Positions 17,942 to 26,220 of a stretch of 64,000 nucleotides of DNA are shown here, piece by piece (the stretch's first letter is position 1; every line of letters starts with the position of its first letter). Source of the stretch: Thiobacillus sp. 65-1059 (GTDB lineage: Bacteria > Pseudomonadota > Gammaproteobacteria > Burkholderiales > Thiobacillaceae); assembly GCA_001897675.1 (NCBI GenBank), contig MKUE01000068.1, forward strand, positions 1 to 64,000, in the 5' to 3' direction. Position numbers and translations under genes: made by a program. The notes beneath the pieces are model-generated. The model saw only the letters and a program-made list of their open reading frames with translations. It made no database searches and was not told the DNA's origin.

Positions 17942-18795
17942 GCCTCCCCATCATCTCCGCCGACCAGCGTCTGGCCGAGAAGCGCGGCGTGAAAGGCGTG
18001 CTGGTCGGCAAGAGCGGCATCGGCAAGACCTCGCAGCTCTGGACCCTGGCGCCCGAGGCCACCTTGTTCTTCGACCTCGAGGCGGGCGACCTCGCCGTCG
18101 AGGGGTGGGCCGGCGACACCATCCGCCCGCGCACCTGGCAGGAGTGCCGCGACTTCGCGGTGTTCATCGGCGGTCCGAACCCGGCGCTGCGCGAGGACCA
18201 GCCCTTCAGCCAGGCCCACTTCGATGCCGTCTGCGCGCGCTTCGGCGACCCGTCCGTGCTCGACCGCTACGACACGGTGTTCGTCGACTCGATCACCGTC
18301 GCCGGGCGCCTGTGCCTGCAATGGTGCAAGGGCCAGCCGCAGGCCTACTCGGAGAAGACCGGCAAGCCGGACACACGCGGCGCTTACGGCCTGATGGGCC
18401 AGGAGATGATCGCCTGGCTCACCCACCTACAGCACACCCGCGGCAAGAACGTGTGGTTCGTCGGCATCCTCGACGAGCGTCTCGACGACTTCAATCGCCG
18501 CGTCTTCCAGCTGCAGATCGACGGCTCCAAGACCGGGCTCGAGCTGCCCGGCATCGTCGACGAGGTGGTGACGCTGGCCGAGCTCAAGGCCGACGACGGC
18601 AGCGCCTACCGCGCCTTCGTCTGCCACACGCTCAACCCCTGGGGCTACCCCGCCAAGGACCGCTCCGGCCGCCTCGACCAGATCGAGGAACCGCACCTCG
18701 GCCGGCTGATGGCCAAGATCGCCAGCCCCGCGCGCCCCGCCCTCGAACGCCTCGACTTCGCGCGCCCCGCGCCTTCCGAACCCGTACAGCAATAA
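17938..18795 (+). CDS. Sak4-like RecA-fold ATPase
   Basis: 285 residues. Walker A is GKSGIGKTS (about 24-32); Walker B is YDTVFVDSIT (about 112-121), followed by a typical RecA-fold stretch (WFVGILDERLDDFN). This fits the single-domain Rad51/RecA relatives of phages (Sak4) that aid single-strand annealing together with a phage ssDNA-binding partner. The next gene supplies such a partner. The C-terminal 30 residues are Pro-rich. Confidence 0.8.
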   Translation: MSLPIISADQRLAEKRGVKGVLVGKSGIGKTSQLWTLAPEATLFFDLEAGDLAVEGWAGDTIRPRTWQECRDFAVFIGGPNPALREDQPFSQAHFDAVCARFGDPSVLDRYDTVFVDSITVAGRLCLQWCKGQPQAYSEKTGKPDTRGAYGLMGQEMIAWLTHLQHTRGKNVWFVGILDERLDDFNRRVFQLQIDGSKTGLELPGIVDEVVTLAELKADDGSAYRAFVCHTLNPWGYPAKDRSGRLDQIEEPHLGRLMAKIASPARPALERLDFARPAPSEPVQQ

Positions 18796-18807
18796 GGAGC
18801 CACGACC

Positions 18808-19404
18808 ATGAGTTATTTCGATTTCAACGATGCCAACGAGCAGTCTTCGTTCGACCTGATCCCCAAGGGCACGCTGGTGCGCGTGCGCATGACCATTCGC
18901 CCGGGCGGCTTCGACGATGCGAGCCAGGGCTGGACCGGCGGCTACGCCACCCGCAACGACAACACCGGCTCGGTGTACCTCAACTGCGAGTTCGTGGTGA
19001 TGGAGGGTGAGTACGCCCGTCGCAAGCTGTGGTCGCTGATCGGTCTCTACAGCCCCAAGGGTCCCGAGTGGGCCAACATGGGCCGCGCCTTCGTCAAGGC
19101 GATCCTGAACTCCGCGCGCGGCGTCCATCCGGGCGACGCCAGCCCCCAGGCCCAGAACGCGCGGCGCATCGCCGGGTTCGCCGACCTCGACGGCATCGAG
19201 TTCCTCGGTAAGGTCGATTGGGAGAAGGATCAGAACGGCCAGGACAAGGCCGTCATCAAGCAGGCGATCCAGCCGGATCACAAGGACTACGCCGCGCTGA
19301 TGGGGGCACCGCGTGCGCCGGCGCCTTCGGCCACCACGCCCAACGCATATGCCCAAGCCACGGGTCGCGCTCCGGTCACGGGCCGTCCGAGCTGGGCGCA
19401 GTAA
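18808..19404 (+). CDS. DUF669-like ssDNA-binding partner
   Basis: 198 residues. The first 140 match the pattern of DUF669 proteins (SYFDFNDANEQSSFDLIPKGTLVRVRMTIRPGG, LNCEFVVMEGEYARRKLW, KAILNSARGVHPGD), which accompany Sak4-type ATPases and behave like single-strand binding proteins. The C-terminus is disordered and rich in Pro and Ala, like SSB tails. Confidence 0.78.
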   Translation: MSYFDFNDANEQSSFDLIPKGTLVRVRMTIRPGGFDDASQGWTGGYATRNDNTGSVYLNCEFVVMEGEYARRKLWSLIGLYSPKGPEWANMGRAFVKAILNSARGVHPGDASPQAQNARRIAGFADLDGIEFLGKVDWEKDQNGQDKAVIKQAIQPDHKDYAALMGAPRAPAPSATTPNAYAQATGRAPVTGRPSWAQ

Positions 19405-19418
19405 GGGGGACTGCCGGC

Positions 19419-21095
19419 ATGATGCTTCGTCCCCGTCAGGCCCTGCTGGTGGAGCGCTCGCTCGCCGCGCTCTACCTGCACGGCAACACCCTGGCCATCG
19501 GCCCGACCGGCTCCGGCAAGACCATCATGCTGTCGGCGGTCGCCGGCGGCGTGTTGGAGGAGCCCGACGCGAAGGCCTGCATCCTCGCGCACCGCGATGA
19601 GCTCACCGCCCAGAACCGGGAGAAGTTCGGCCGGGTCAATCCGGGCGTCGCGACCTCGGTGTTCGATGCCAAGGAGAAGTCCTGGGCCGGGCGCGCCACC
19701 TTCGCGATGGTGCAGACGCTCTCACGCGACGCGCATCTCGACGCGATGCCCACGCTCGATCTGCTGGTGGTCGACGAGGCGCACCATGCCGCCTCGCCGT
19801 CCTATCGGCGCGTGATCGATCGCGTGCTGTCGCGCAACCCCAGGGCGCTGATCTTCGGCGCCACGGCCACGCCCGCACGCAGCGACGGCAAGGGGCTGCG
19901 GGAGGTCTTCAGCAACGTGGCCGACCAGATCACCCTGGGCGAGCTCATCGCCTCCGGCCATCTGGTGCCGCCGCGCACCTTCGTCATTGATGTCGGCGCG
20001 CAATCGGCCCTCGCCCAGGTGCGCCGCACCGCCACCGACTTCGACATGACCGAGGTGGAGGCGATCCTCAACAGGACGCCGATCACCGACGCGGTGATCC
20101 GTCACTGGCGCGAGAAGGCGGGCGAGCGCAAGACCATCGTGTTCTGTTCGACCGTGGCCCACGCGCAGTGCGTGGCCGACGCGTTTGTCGCCGCCAGCAT
20201 CCGCGCCGTGCTCATCCACGGCGAGTTGTCGGACGCCGAGCGCAAGGTCCGGCTCGCCGAATATGAAAGCGGCGAGGCACAAGTAGTCGTCAACGTGGCG
20301 GTGCTGACTGAAGGCTACGATTACACACCCACCTCCTGCGTGGTGCTGCTGCGCCCGAGCTCGCACAAGTCGACGCTGACCCAGATGATCGGGCGGGGGC
20401 TGCGCACCGTCGATCCGGCCGAGCATCCCGGCGTGGTCAAGACCGATTGCATCGTCCTCGACTTCGGCACCGCGACCCTCATGCACGGCTCGCTGGAGCA
20501 GGAGGCCAACCTGGACGGCCACCAGCACCAGGGGCAGGCGCCCACCAAGGAGTGCCCCTCCTGCGAGGCATTGGTCCCGCTCGGCTGCCGCGAATGCCCA
20601 CTGTGCGGCTTCGAGTGGACCATTGATCCGGCCGAGCAGGCGGAAGCCATGGACGACTTCGTCATGACGGAGATCGACCTGCTCAAGCGCTCCAACTTCC
20701 GCTGGTGCGATCTCTTCGGCTGCGACGATGCCTTGATGGCCACCGGCCTCCAAGCCTGGGGCGGCATCTTCTTCCTCAACGGGCGCTGGCACGCGGTCGG
20801 TGGCGGCCGGAGTCTTCCGCCCCGTCTGCTGGCGGTCGGCGATCGCACCGTCTGCATGGCCAAGGCGGACGACTGGCTCAACGACAACGAGTCCCTCGAC
20901 ACCGCCCACAAGACCCGCCGCTGGCTCAACGAACCGCCCACCGAGAAGCAGCTGCGCTACCTGCCGCAGGCCATGCGCGCCGACTTCGGGCTCACCCGCT
21001 ACCAGGCCTCGGCGCTGCTCGCGTTCCAGTTTAACAAGTCGTCCATCCAGCGCCTCGTGCTGGCGGCCAACGACGAACACCGGAGGGCGGCGTGA
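19419..21095 (+). CDS. DEAD/DEAH superfamily 2 helicase
   Basis: 558 residues. Motif I is GPTGSGKT (about 26-33), motif II DEAHH (about 119), motif III GATATPAR (about 147), motif VI QMIGRGLR (about 322). A four-Cys zinc finger CPSC...CPLC (about 379-397) follows, then a phage-specific C-terminal domain of 160 residues. It acts in phage replication or recombination. ATG ATG at 19419 has AAGGGGGA upstream. Overlaps the next gene by 4 bases. Confidence 0.9.
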   Translation: MMLRPRQALLVERSLAALYLHGNTLAIGPTGSGKTIMLSAVAGGVLEEPDAKACILAHRDELTAQNREKFGRVNPGVATSVFDAKEKSWAGRATFAMVQTLSRDAHLDAMPTLDLLVVDEAHHAASPSYRRVIDRVLSRNPRALIFGATATPARSDGKGLREVFSNVADQITLGELIASGHLVPPRTFVIDVGAQSALAQVRRTATDFDMTEVEAILNRTPITDAVIRHWREKAGERKTIVFCSTVAHAQCVADAFVAASIRAVLIHGELSDAERKVRLAEYESGEAQVVVNVAVLTEGYDYTPTSCVVLLRPSSHKSTLTQMIGRGLRTVDPAEHPGVVKTDCIVLDFGTATLMHGSLEQEANLDGHQHQGQAPTKECPSCEALVPLGCRECPLCGFEWTIDPAEQAEAMDDFVMTEIDLLKRSNFRWCDLFGCDDALMATGLQAWGGIFFLNGRWHAVGGGRSLPPRLLAVGDRTVCMAKADDWLNDNESLDTAHKTRRWLNEPPTEKQLRYLPQAMRADFGLTRYQASALLAFQFNKSSIQRLVLAANDEHRRAA

Positions 21096-21448
21096 TATGC
21101 GCGATCTGCGGACGAGAGGGACGCGGCTTCTGCTGGCTGTCGCCGAGGAACGGCCCGCGTGCGCCGGACGGAAAGCCCCTGTTCAAGCGCTTCTGCTCCA
21201 TGCGCTGCCAGGACATTCATCTGCAACGACTGAAGGCGGGAGGCGGCGTCGTGATCGATCCCACCCATAACGAGAAGGCCGCGATGGAGGCGGTCCTGCC
21301 CTCGCTCGGCGAGTACGTGGCGTCCATCGGCATGGACCGGTCGCTGTCGGCTTACAGCCGCGAGGAAGTCCTGCAACTGGTCGATGTGGTGCTCACCGCC
21401 TACTTCGACAACCTGCGGGAGCGCACGCCCGACGATGTGCCGTTTTGA
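21092..21448 (+). CDS. DUF6511-like zinc protein
   Basis: 118 residues. CAICGREG at the N-terminus and CSMRCQDIH (about 35-43) form a probable zinc site. The remainder carries IDPTHNEKAAMEAVLPSLGEYVASIGMDRSLSAYSREEVLQL, the pattern I recall for DUF6511. Function unknown; the position between helicase and nuclease suggests replication. Confidence 0.75.
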   Translation: MICAICGREGRGFCWLSPRNGPRAPDGKPLFKRFCSMRCQDIHLQRLKAGGGVVIDPTHNEKAAMEAVLPSLGEYVASIGMDRSLSAYSREEVLQLVDVVLTAYFDNLRERTPDDVPF

Positions 21449-21458
21449 GGAGGCGGTG

Positions 21459-22214
21459 ATGCTCGATTTCAACCACCGCCCCAGGTTCCACGAGCGCGTC
21501 AACGCTGTCATCGACGAAGCGCTGGCGCGTGAACGGGCAGCACAGGTATCTCGGACCTACCTCGGTGCCTCCCGGCTCGGCGTGGCCTGCGAGCGCGCCC
21601 TGCAGTACGAGTACGCCCAGGCCGCGGTCGATCCGGGGCGCGAGCTGCCCGGGCGGGTGTTGCGGGTGTTCGAGGTCGGCCATGCCCTGGAGGATCTGGC
21701 GATCCGCTGGCTGCGCCTCGCCGGCTTCGAGCTCTACACCCGCAGGGCCGATGGGGAGCAGTTCGGTTTCTCCGTCGCCGGCGGACGCATCCAGGGGCAC
21801 GTCGACGGCATCCTGGCTGCGGGCCCTGCCGACATCGAGCTTGCTTATCCCGCGCTGTGGGAGTGCAAGACGATGAATGACAAGTCCTGGCGCGAGACCG
21901 TCAAGCAGGGCGTGACACGTGCCAAGCCGATCTATGCCGCGCAGATTGCCGTCTACCAGGCCTACATGGAAGGCGCCGTGCCGGGCATCGCGAGCAATCC
22001 CGCGCTGTTCACCGCCATCAACAAGGACAGCGAGGAGATCTGGTTCGAGCGCGTACCCTTCGACGGCGGGCTCGCGCAGCGCATGTCGGACCGGGCCGTG
22101 CGCGTCATCACCGCCACCGAGGCGGGCGAGCTGCTGCCCCGACACGCCACTACGCCGACCCATGTCACATGCAAGTCGTGCCCTTGGCAGGACCGGTGTT
22201 GGGGGTCGGCTTGA
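21459..22214 (+). CDS. Cas4/RecB-like PD-(D/E)XK exonuclease
   Basis: 251 residues. A first Cys (ACERALQYEY, about 43) and a C-terminal cluster CKSCPWQDRC would hold an iron-sulphur cluster. Between them are the nuclease residues: His in VGHALEDLAI, Asp in GHVDGIL, and ECKTMND as the ExK motif. This is the layout of Cas4 and AddB-type nucleases that process DNA ends. The ATG at 21459 has GAGGAGGCG upstream. Stop and next start overlap (TGATG). Confidence 0.85.
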   Translation: MLDFNHRPRFHERVNAVIDEALARERAAQVSRTYLGASRLGVACERALQYEYAQAAVDPGRELPGRVLRVFEVGHALEDLAIRWLRLAGFELYTRRADGEQFGFSVAGGRIQGHVDGILAAGPADIELAYPALWECKTMNDKSWRETVKQGVTRAKPIYAAQIAVYQAYMEGAVPGIASNPALFTAINKDSEEIWFERVPFDGGLAQRMSDRAVRVITATEAGELLPRHATTPTHVTCKSCPWQDRCWGSA

Positions 22215-24400
22215 TGGCAGACGTCATTTGGCTCGACTACAACGACGCACCCGAACAGCAGGGAATGGCACTCCCCGATACCGATTCGCTGCGCCGAGGC
22301 CTGCTCGAGCGCCTGGAGGCGGTGCTGCTCTACCTGTTCCCGCAGGGCCGCATCCGCGGCGGTAAATTCTATGTCGGCGATATCGACGGCAATCGCGGCA
22401 AGAGCCTGGTGGTCGAGCTCGATGGTGAACGGCGTGGGCTGTGGAAGGATTTTGCGACCGACGAAGGCGGCGACGTCATCGATCTGTGGGCCCGTTCCCG
22501 TGGACTCTCCGCCCGGCACGACTTCCCCCGGATCGCGGAGGAAATCCGTCAATGGCTCGGGCTTGCACCATCCATCGGTCACACCCCGGAGCGATCGAAT
22601 GCCCGCAGCGCCCCCGTCGACGAACTCGGCCCTTATACCGCCAAGTGGGACTACCTCACGGCGGATGGCAGACTGATCGCCTGCGTCTACCGCTACGACC
22701 CGCCCACCGGCAAGGAGTACCGCCCCTGGGACGTGCGCGCCCGCATGTGGCGCGCCCCCGATCCGCGTCCGCTCTACAACCTGCCGGCCGTGGCCAATGC
22801 GCGTGACGTGGTGCTGGTCGAGGGCGAGAAGGCGGCTTGCGCCCTGATCGGGACGGGCATCACGGCGACCACGGCCATGAACGGCGCGCGGGCGCCGATC
22901 GACAAGACCGACTGGACGCCGCTCGCGGGCAAGCACGTGCTGGTCTGGCCGGATCGCGACGTCCCGGGCTGGGACTACGCGGAGAACGCCGCCCGTGCCT
23001 GCGTGACGGCGGGCGCGGCGTCGGTCGCCATCCTCGTGCCGCCCATGGATAAACCGGACAAGTGGGACGCGGCCGATGCCGTGGCCGAGGGCTTCGACTG
23101 CGCCACCTTCATTCGTGAGGGCGAGCGCAGGGTCGTCAAGGGGGCGGCGCCGACACTGCCGACCTTCACCCTGGGTGCGCTGCTCGACGACGACTCGCCG
23201 TTGCCGCCCGATCTCATCGCACCGCGCGTGCTCACACCCGGCGGCCTGCTGGTATTCGGCGGTGCGCCCAAGGTCGGCAAGAGTGACTTTCTGCTCGCAT
23301 GGCTCACGCACATGGCGGCGGGCGCCACCTTCCTCGCCATGACGCCGCCGCGCCCGCTGCGGGTGTTCTATCTGCAAGCCGAGGTGCAGTACCACTACCT
23401 GCGCGAGCGTGTGAAGGAGATCCGCCTACCGCCCAGTCGCATCGGTGAAGCGCGCGTCAACTTCGTCGCCACGTCGCAGCTGCGGCTGATCCTGGACGAC
23501 GCTGGCTTGGCCCAGGTGATCCCCGCGATCAAGCAGGCATTCGGCGACGAGCTGCCGGACATCATCGCCATCGACCCCATTCGCAACGTCTTCGACGGCG
23601 GGGACGCCGGCGGCGAGAACGACAACGCGGCGATGCTCTACTTCCTGTCGCAGCGGGTCGAGCGCCTGCGCGATGCGGTGAACCCGGACGCCGGCATCGT
23701 GCTGGCCCACCACACCAAGAAGCTCGGCAAGAAGCAGTTCGAGGAGGACCCGTTCCAGGCGCTGGCCGGGGCCGGGAGTCTGCGCGGCTACTACACCACC
23801 GGCATGCTGCTGTTTCGCCCCGACGAGACGCGCACCACGCGCCAGCTCTTCTTCGAGCTGCGCAACGGCGCGGCCATCCCCTCGATGCACGTGGACAAGA
23901 TCCGCGGCGAGTGGTGGGAGGTCGATGCCAACGAGCGGCTGGTGATGAAAGACTACGGCGAGCGCCTCGATGCCGAGCGCCGGCGCAAGCGCGACGCCAT
24001 CCTGCAGATCCTGTTCGACGAGGCGGCCCAAGGGCGCTGCTACACCGCCAACCAGTTCGCGGAAAGCTTCGAGGGCAAGGCGGGGCTCGGTGGCGAGCGC
24101 ACCATCCGCGAGCGCCTCTCCGCGCTCTCGACCCAGGGCTACATCAAGTACTTCCGCAACGCGCAGGACTACGGCCTGCCGCCCGCCCGCACCAAGTTCG
24201 GCTACCTGTGCGTCGAGGCGATGGTGCTGCGCTCGATTGTCGGCGAGCCCGATCCAGCCACGGGCGAAGTATCGCTGCGCGAACTGCCGGTGCTGCCCAC
24301 CCACTTCAAATGCCCGCAATCGGGGGCCGCATTGCCGGTCGAGAACCCCGAGGTGTGGGTTTACCAAGACGACCTGAACGACCCCGAGGAGCCCGCATGA
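22214..24400 (+). CDS. TOPRIM / RepA-like primase-helicase
   Basis: 728 residues. A TOPRIM domain (about 197-290) shows VVLVEGEKAACAL and VLVWPDRDVPG. A RecA-like helicase domain starts at about 345 with Walker A GAPKVGKSD; later come IIAIDPIRNVFDGGD (Walker B) and AHHTKK. A winged-helix-like end has YTANQFAESF. The combination fits phage and plasmid replication proteins that prime and unwind DNA. It is the main replication gene of the prophage and lies just before the hairpin repeats. Confidence 0.85.
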   Translation: MADVIWLDYNDAPEQQGMALPDTDSLRRGLLERLEAVLLYLFPQGRIRGGKFYVGDIDGNRGKSLVVELDGERRGLWKDFATDEGGDVIDLWARSRGLSARHDFPRIAEEIRQWLGLAPSIGHTPERSNARSAPVDELGPYTAKWDYLTADGRLIACVYRYDPPTGKEYRPWDVRARMWRAPDPRPLYNLPAVANARDVVLVEGEKAACALIGTGITATTAMNGARAPIDKTDWTPLAGKHVLVWPDRDVPGWDYAENAARACVTAGAASVAILVPPMDKPDKWDAADAVAEGFDCATFIREGERRVVKGAAPTLPTFTLGALLDDDSPLPPDLIAPRVLTPGGLLVFGGAPKVGKSDFLLAWLTHMAAGATFLAMTPPRPLRVFYLQAEVQYHYLRERVKEIRLPPSRIGEARVNFVATSQLRLILDDAGLAQVIPAIKQAFGDELPDIIAIDPIRNVFDGGDAGGENDNAAMLYFLSQRVERLRDAVNPDAGIVLAHHTKKLGKKQFEEDPFQALAGAGSLRGYYTTGMLLFRPDETRTTRQLFFELRNGAAIPSMHVDKIRGEWWEVDANERLVMKDYGERLDAERRRKRDAILQILFDEAAQGRCYTANQFAESFEGKAGLGGERTIRERLSALSTQGYIKYFRNAQDYGLPPARTKFGYLCVEAMVLRSIVGEPDPATGEVSLRELPVLPTHFKCPQSGAALPVENPEVWVYQDDLNDPEEPA

Positions 24401-25176
24401 ACACGCACAGCCAAGTTGGCAAAACCTCTGCCAACTTCCCCCCGATTTTCAGAGACGTTGGCAAGTTGGCAAACGCCTGCCAACTTGAATCCCATACTGA
24501 TCAACGCGTTAGGGAGTTGTCGGCAGATTGGCAAGTTGGCAACGCTGCCAACTTGCCAACTTCCCCAAACCCGCGTGGTTGCTGGGTTTCCGGAGATTTC
24601 CAAGTTGGCGAAAACTCCCTCCCCCCTTCGGGGGGAGAGGACCACGCGGTGTCCTCTCCCCCGACCCGAAGGGGTCTGCCCGGTTTGGGTGATAGGGGCC
24701 GAGAACCCGGTGCAGCGATCCTGAGCCTCGACCTCGGCACGCGGACCGGCTGGGCGCTGCTCGGCCGTGACGGCTCCATCACCAGCGGCTCGGAGTCCTT
24801 CAAGCCCCAGCGCTTCGAGGGCGGCGGCATGCGTTACCTGCGCTTCAAGCGCTGGCTCACCGAGGTCAAACAATCGGCGGACGGGCTGGATGCGGTGTAC
24901 TTCGAGGAGGTGCGCCGCCACGCCGGAGTGGATGCCGCACACGCCTACGGCGGCTTCATGGCGCAGCTCACCGCCTGGTGCGAGCACCACGACATCCCGT
25001 ACCAGGGCGTGCCGGTGTGCACGATCAAGAAGCACGCCACCGGCAAGGGCAACGCCGGCAAGCAGGAGATGGTGGCCGCCATGCAGGCCCTGGGTTTCCG
25101 GCCCGAGGACGACAACGAGGCCGACGCGCTGGCACTGCTGATGTGGGCGATCGCGACGCAGGAGGTGCCGGCATGA
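24397..25176 (+). CDS. RuvC-like Holliday-junction resolvase, long N-terminus
   Basis: 259 residues from ATG 24397. The enzyme core begins near residue 107: ILSLDLGTRTGWALL (first Asp), VYFEEVRRHAG (Glu) and DDNEADALALL (last acidic pair). The first 100 residues are low in predicted structure and coincide with palindromic repeats, so they may not be translated. An in-frame TTG near 24684 could start a 160-residue RuvC of normal size. It probably resolves branched DNA before packaging. Confidence 0.8.
   Translation: MNTHSQVGKTSANFPPIFRDVGKLANACQLESHTDQRVRELSADWQVGNAANLPTSPNPRGCWVSGDFQVGENSLPPSGGEDHAVSSPPTRRGLPGLGDRGREPGAAILSLDLGTRTGWALLGRDGSITSGSESFKPQRFEGGGMRYLRFKRWLTEVKQSADGLDAVYFEEVRRHAGVDAAHAYGGFMAQLTAWCEHHDIPYQGVPVCTIKKHATGKGNAGKQEMVAAMQALGFRPEDDNEADALALLMWAIATQEVPA
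24412..24610. repeat. Nested palindromic iteron-like repeats (candidate phage origin)
   Basis: The 8-mer AAGTTGGC occurs in both orientations at least eight times. Three hairpins follow one another: a 9-bp stem (24413-24421 / 24429-24437), a 10-bp stem (24462-24471 / 24478-24487) and a perfect 14-bp stem, TTGGCAAGTTGGCA with loop ACGC (24528-24559). A last single copy lies at 24602. The position directly behind the primase-helicase suggests a replication origin or initiator-binding site. Confidence 0.6.
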
Positions 25177-25388
25177 ACGCGCCCAGCCCCCACTATCGTT
25201 GCCCCCTCGGGCGCCTGCAACCGACTCCCCCGGACGTCGATGCCATCAAACGCGACGGCTGGCGGGACCAGGGCATCCTGGTGGTCTCGCTCGACGACGA
25301 GCGGCTCGACTGGATCGAGCGGGAGCTGGTGAAGCGCATCGGCGAGCGGCTCTACGGTCGCCAGGGAGACGGCCATGTGGAGCGTTGA
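25173..25388 (+). CDS. Small phage protein
   Basis: 71 residues, not recognised. The second half reads GWRDQGILVVSLDDERLDWIERELVKRIGERLYG. Starts inside the resolvase stop (ATGA) and overlaps the next gene by 14 bases, so it is part of the same operon. Confidence 0.65.
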   Translation: MNAPSPHYRCPLGRLQPTPPDVDAIKRDGWRDQGILVVSLDDERLDWIERELVKRIGERLYGRQGDGHVER

Positions 25389-25770
25389 CGACGTCGCCGA
25401 GCGCTTCCGGGAGGCCGCCCAGACCGCGCGGCGTCTGCCGCCGGTACGCGTCCAGGGCTACTTCAACACCTGGCCGGCCATCCTGCGCCAGCCGTGGGAG
25501 ACCTACTCGGGCGACGACGTGCTGTACCGCTTTCCGCCCGACCCGGCCGCCATCGACCGCATGGAGGAGACGATGCGCTGGGTGCTGTGGCTCACCGAGG
25601 AGCAGCGCCATCTCGTCTGGATGCGCGCCGAGGAACGCGGGTGGCGGGAGATCTGCCGGCGCTTCGGCTGCGACCGCACTACGGCCTGGCGGCGGTGGCA
25701 GAAGGCGCTCGACATCGTCGCCTGCCGTCTGAACGAGCAGACCCGCCGGACCGTGGCCAGCCTTTCATGA
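25375..25770 (+). CDS. DUF6362-like phage protein with HTH
   Basis: 131 residues. A sigma-factor-like HTH is seen in WLTEEQRHLVWMRAEERGWREICRRFGCDRTTAWRRWQKAL (about 70-112). This matches phage proteins I recall as DUF6362, found at the end of early operons, so it may regulate late genes. Last gene of the early operon. Confidence 0.75.
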   Translation: MWSVDDVAERFREAAQTARRLPPVRVQGYFNTWPAILRQPWETYSGDDVLYRFPPDPAAIDRMEETMRWVLWLTEEQRHLVWMRAEERGWREICRRFGCDRTTAWRRWQKALDIVACRLNEQTRRTVASLS

Positions 25771-26220
25771 GTGAAGTTGCGGGTCGTTTCCAAAGTGATC
25801 CAAGCCATGCGGGCGGATGCGGAACGATGCCGGTTTCGAGCCATTTTGGACGTGCAACACTTCACCCGTTTTTGCGCTAGGATTTCGCTAACCTCGCGAG
25901 AGAAGCATGTGCGAAGGCCACGGAGCGATCCGTGGCCTTCGTCGTTTCTGCCTTCGCGATCCGACCCGCCGAGCGCGATGGGTCCTTCCTGGCCGAAAAG
26001 CCATGCGGGGGGCGCGAGCGCGATGCTTTTCTAGCGTCAGAGTGCAAACCGGGGTTTGCACGGTTTGCGGTTTGCAGGCCCCATCCCTGGGGCCTGCCGC
26101 TTCGCGGCCAGCCTGCGGCTGTCCAAATCCGCTCCAGGCGGATTTGTGCACTCCCCGATACACATCACGAGCCCGCCCACGGTTCTCCGTCGGCGGGCTT
26201 TCCATTTCGAGGTTCCGATC
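25771..26220. other. 450-base non-coding stretch full of inverted repeats
   Basis: No convincing gene. Six perfect hairpins: 13-bp stem at 25912-25941 (loop GCGA); GTGCAAACC at 26042-26061; GCAGGCCCC at 26074-26097; GCCGC at 26096-26108; CAAATCCGC at 26124-26146; and a two-part stem at 26170-26199. The first contains CGAAGGCCACGGA and could end the early operon. Confidence 0.7.
26170..26203 (+). terminator. Terminator-like hairpin before the methyltransferase gene
   Basis: AGCCCGCC / GGCGGGCT enclose an inner ACGG / CCGT stem and are followed by TTTCC. Only three T follow, so it may be an attenuator instead. Confidence 0.45.

Noticed and set aside
21459..22214. CRISPR-associated Cas4
   Set aside because: The Cas4-like nuclease lies in a phage replication operon with no CRISPR array or other cas genes; phage exonuclease is more likely.
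24411..24610. CRISPR array
   Set aside because: Repeats are short, in alternating orientation and unevenly spaced, with no unique spacers of constant length or cas genes.
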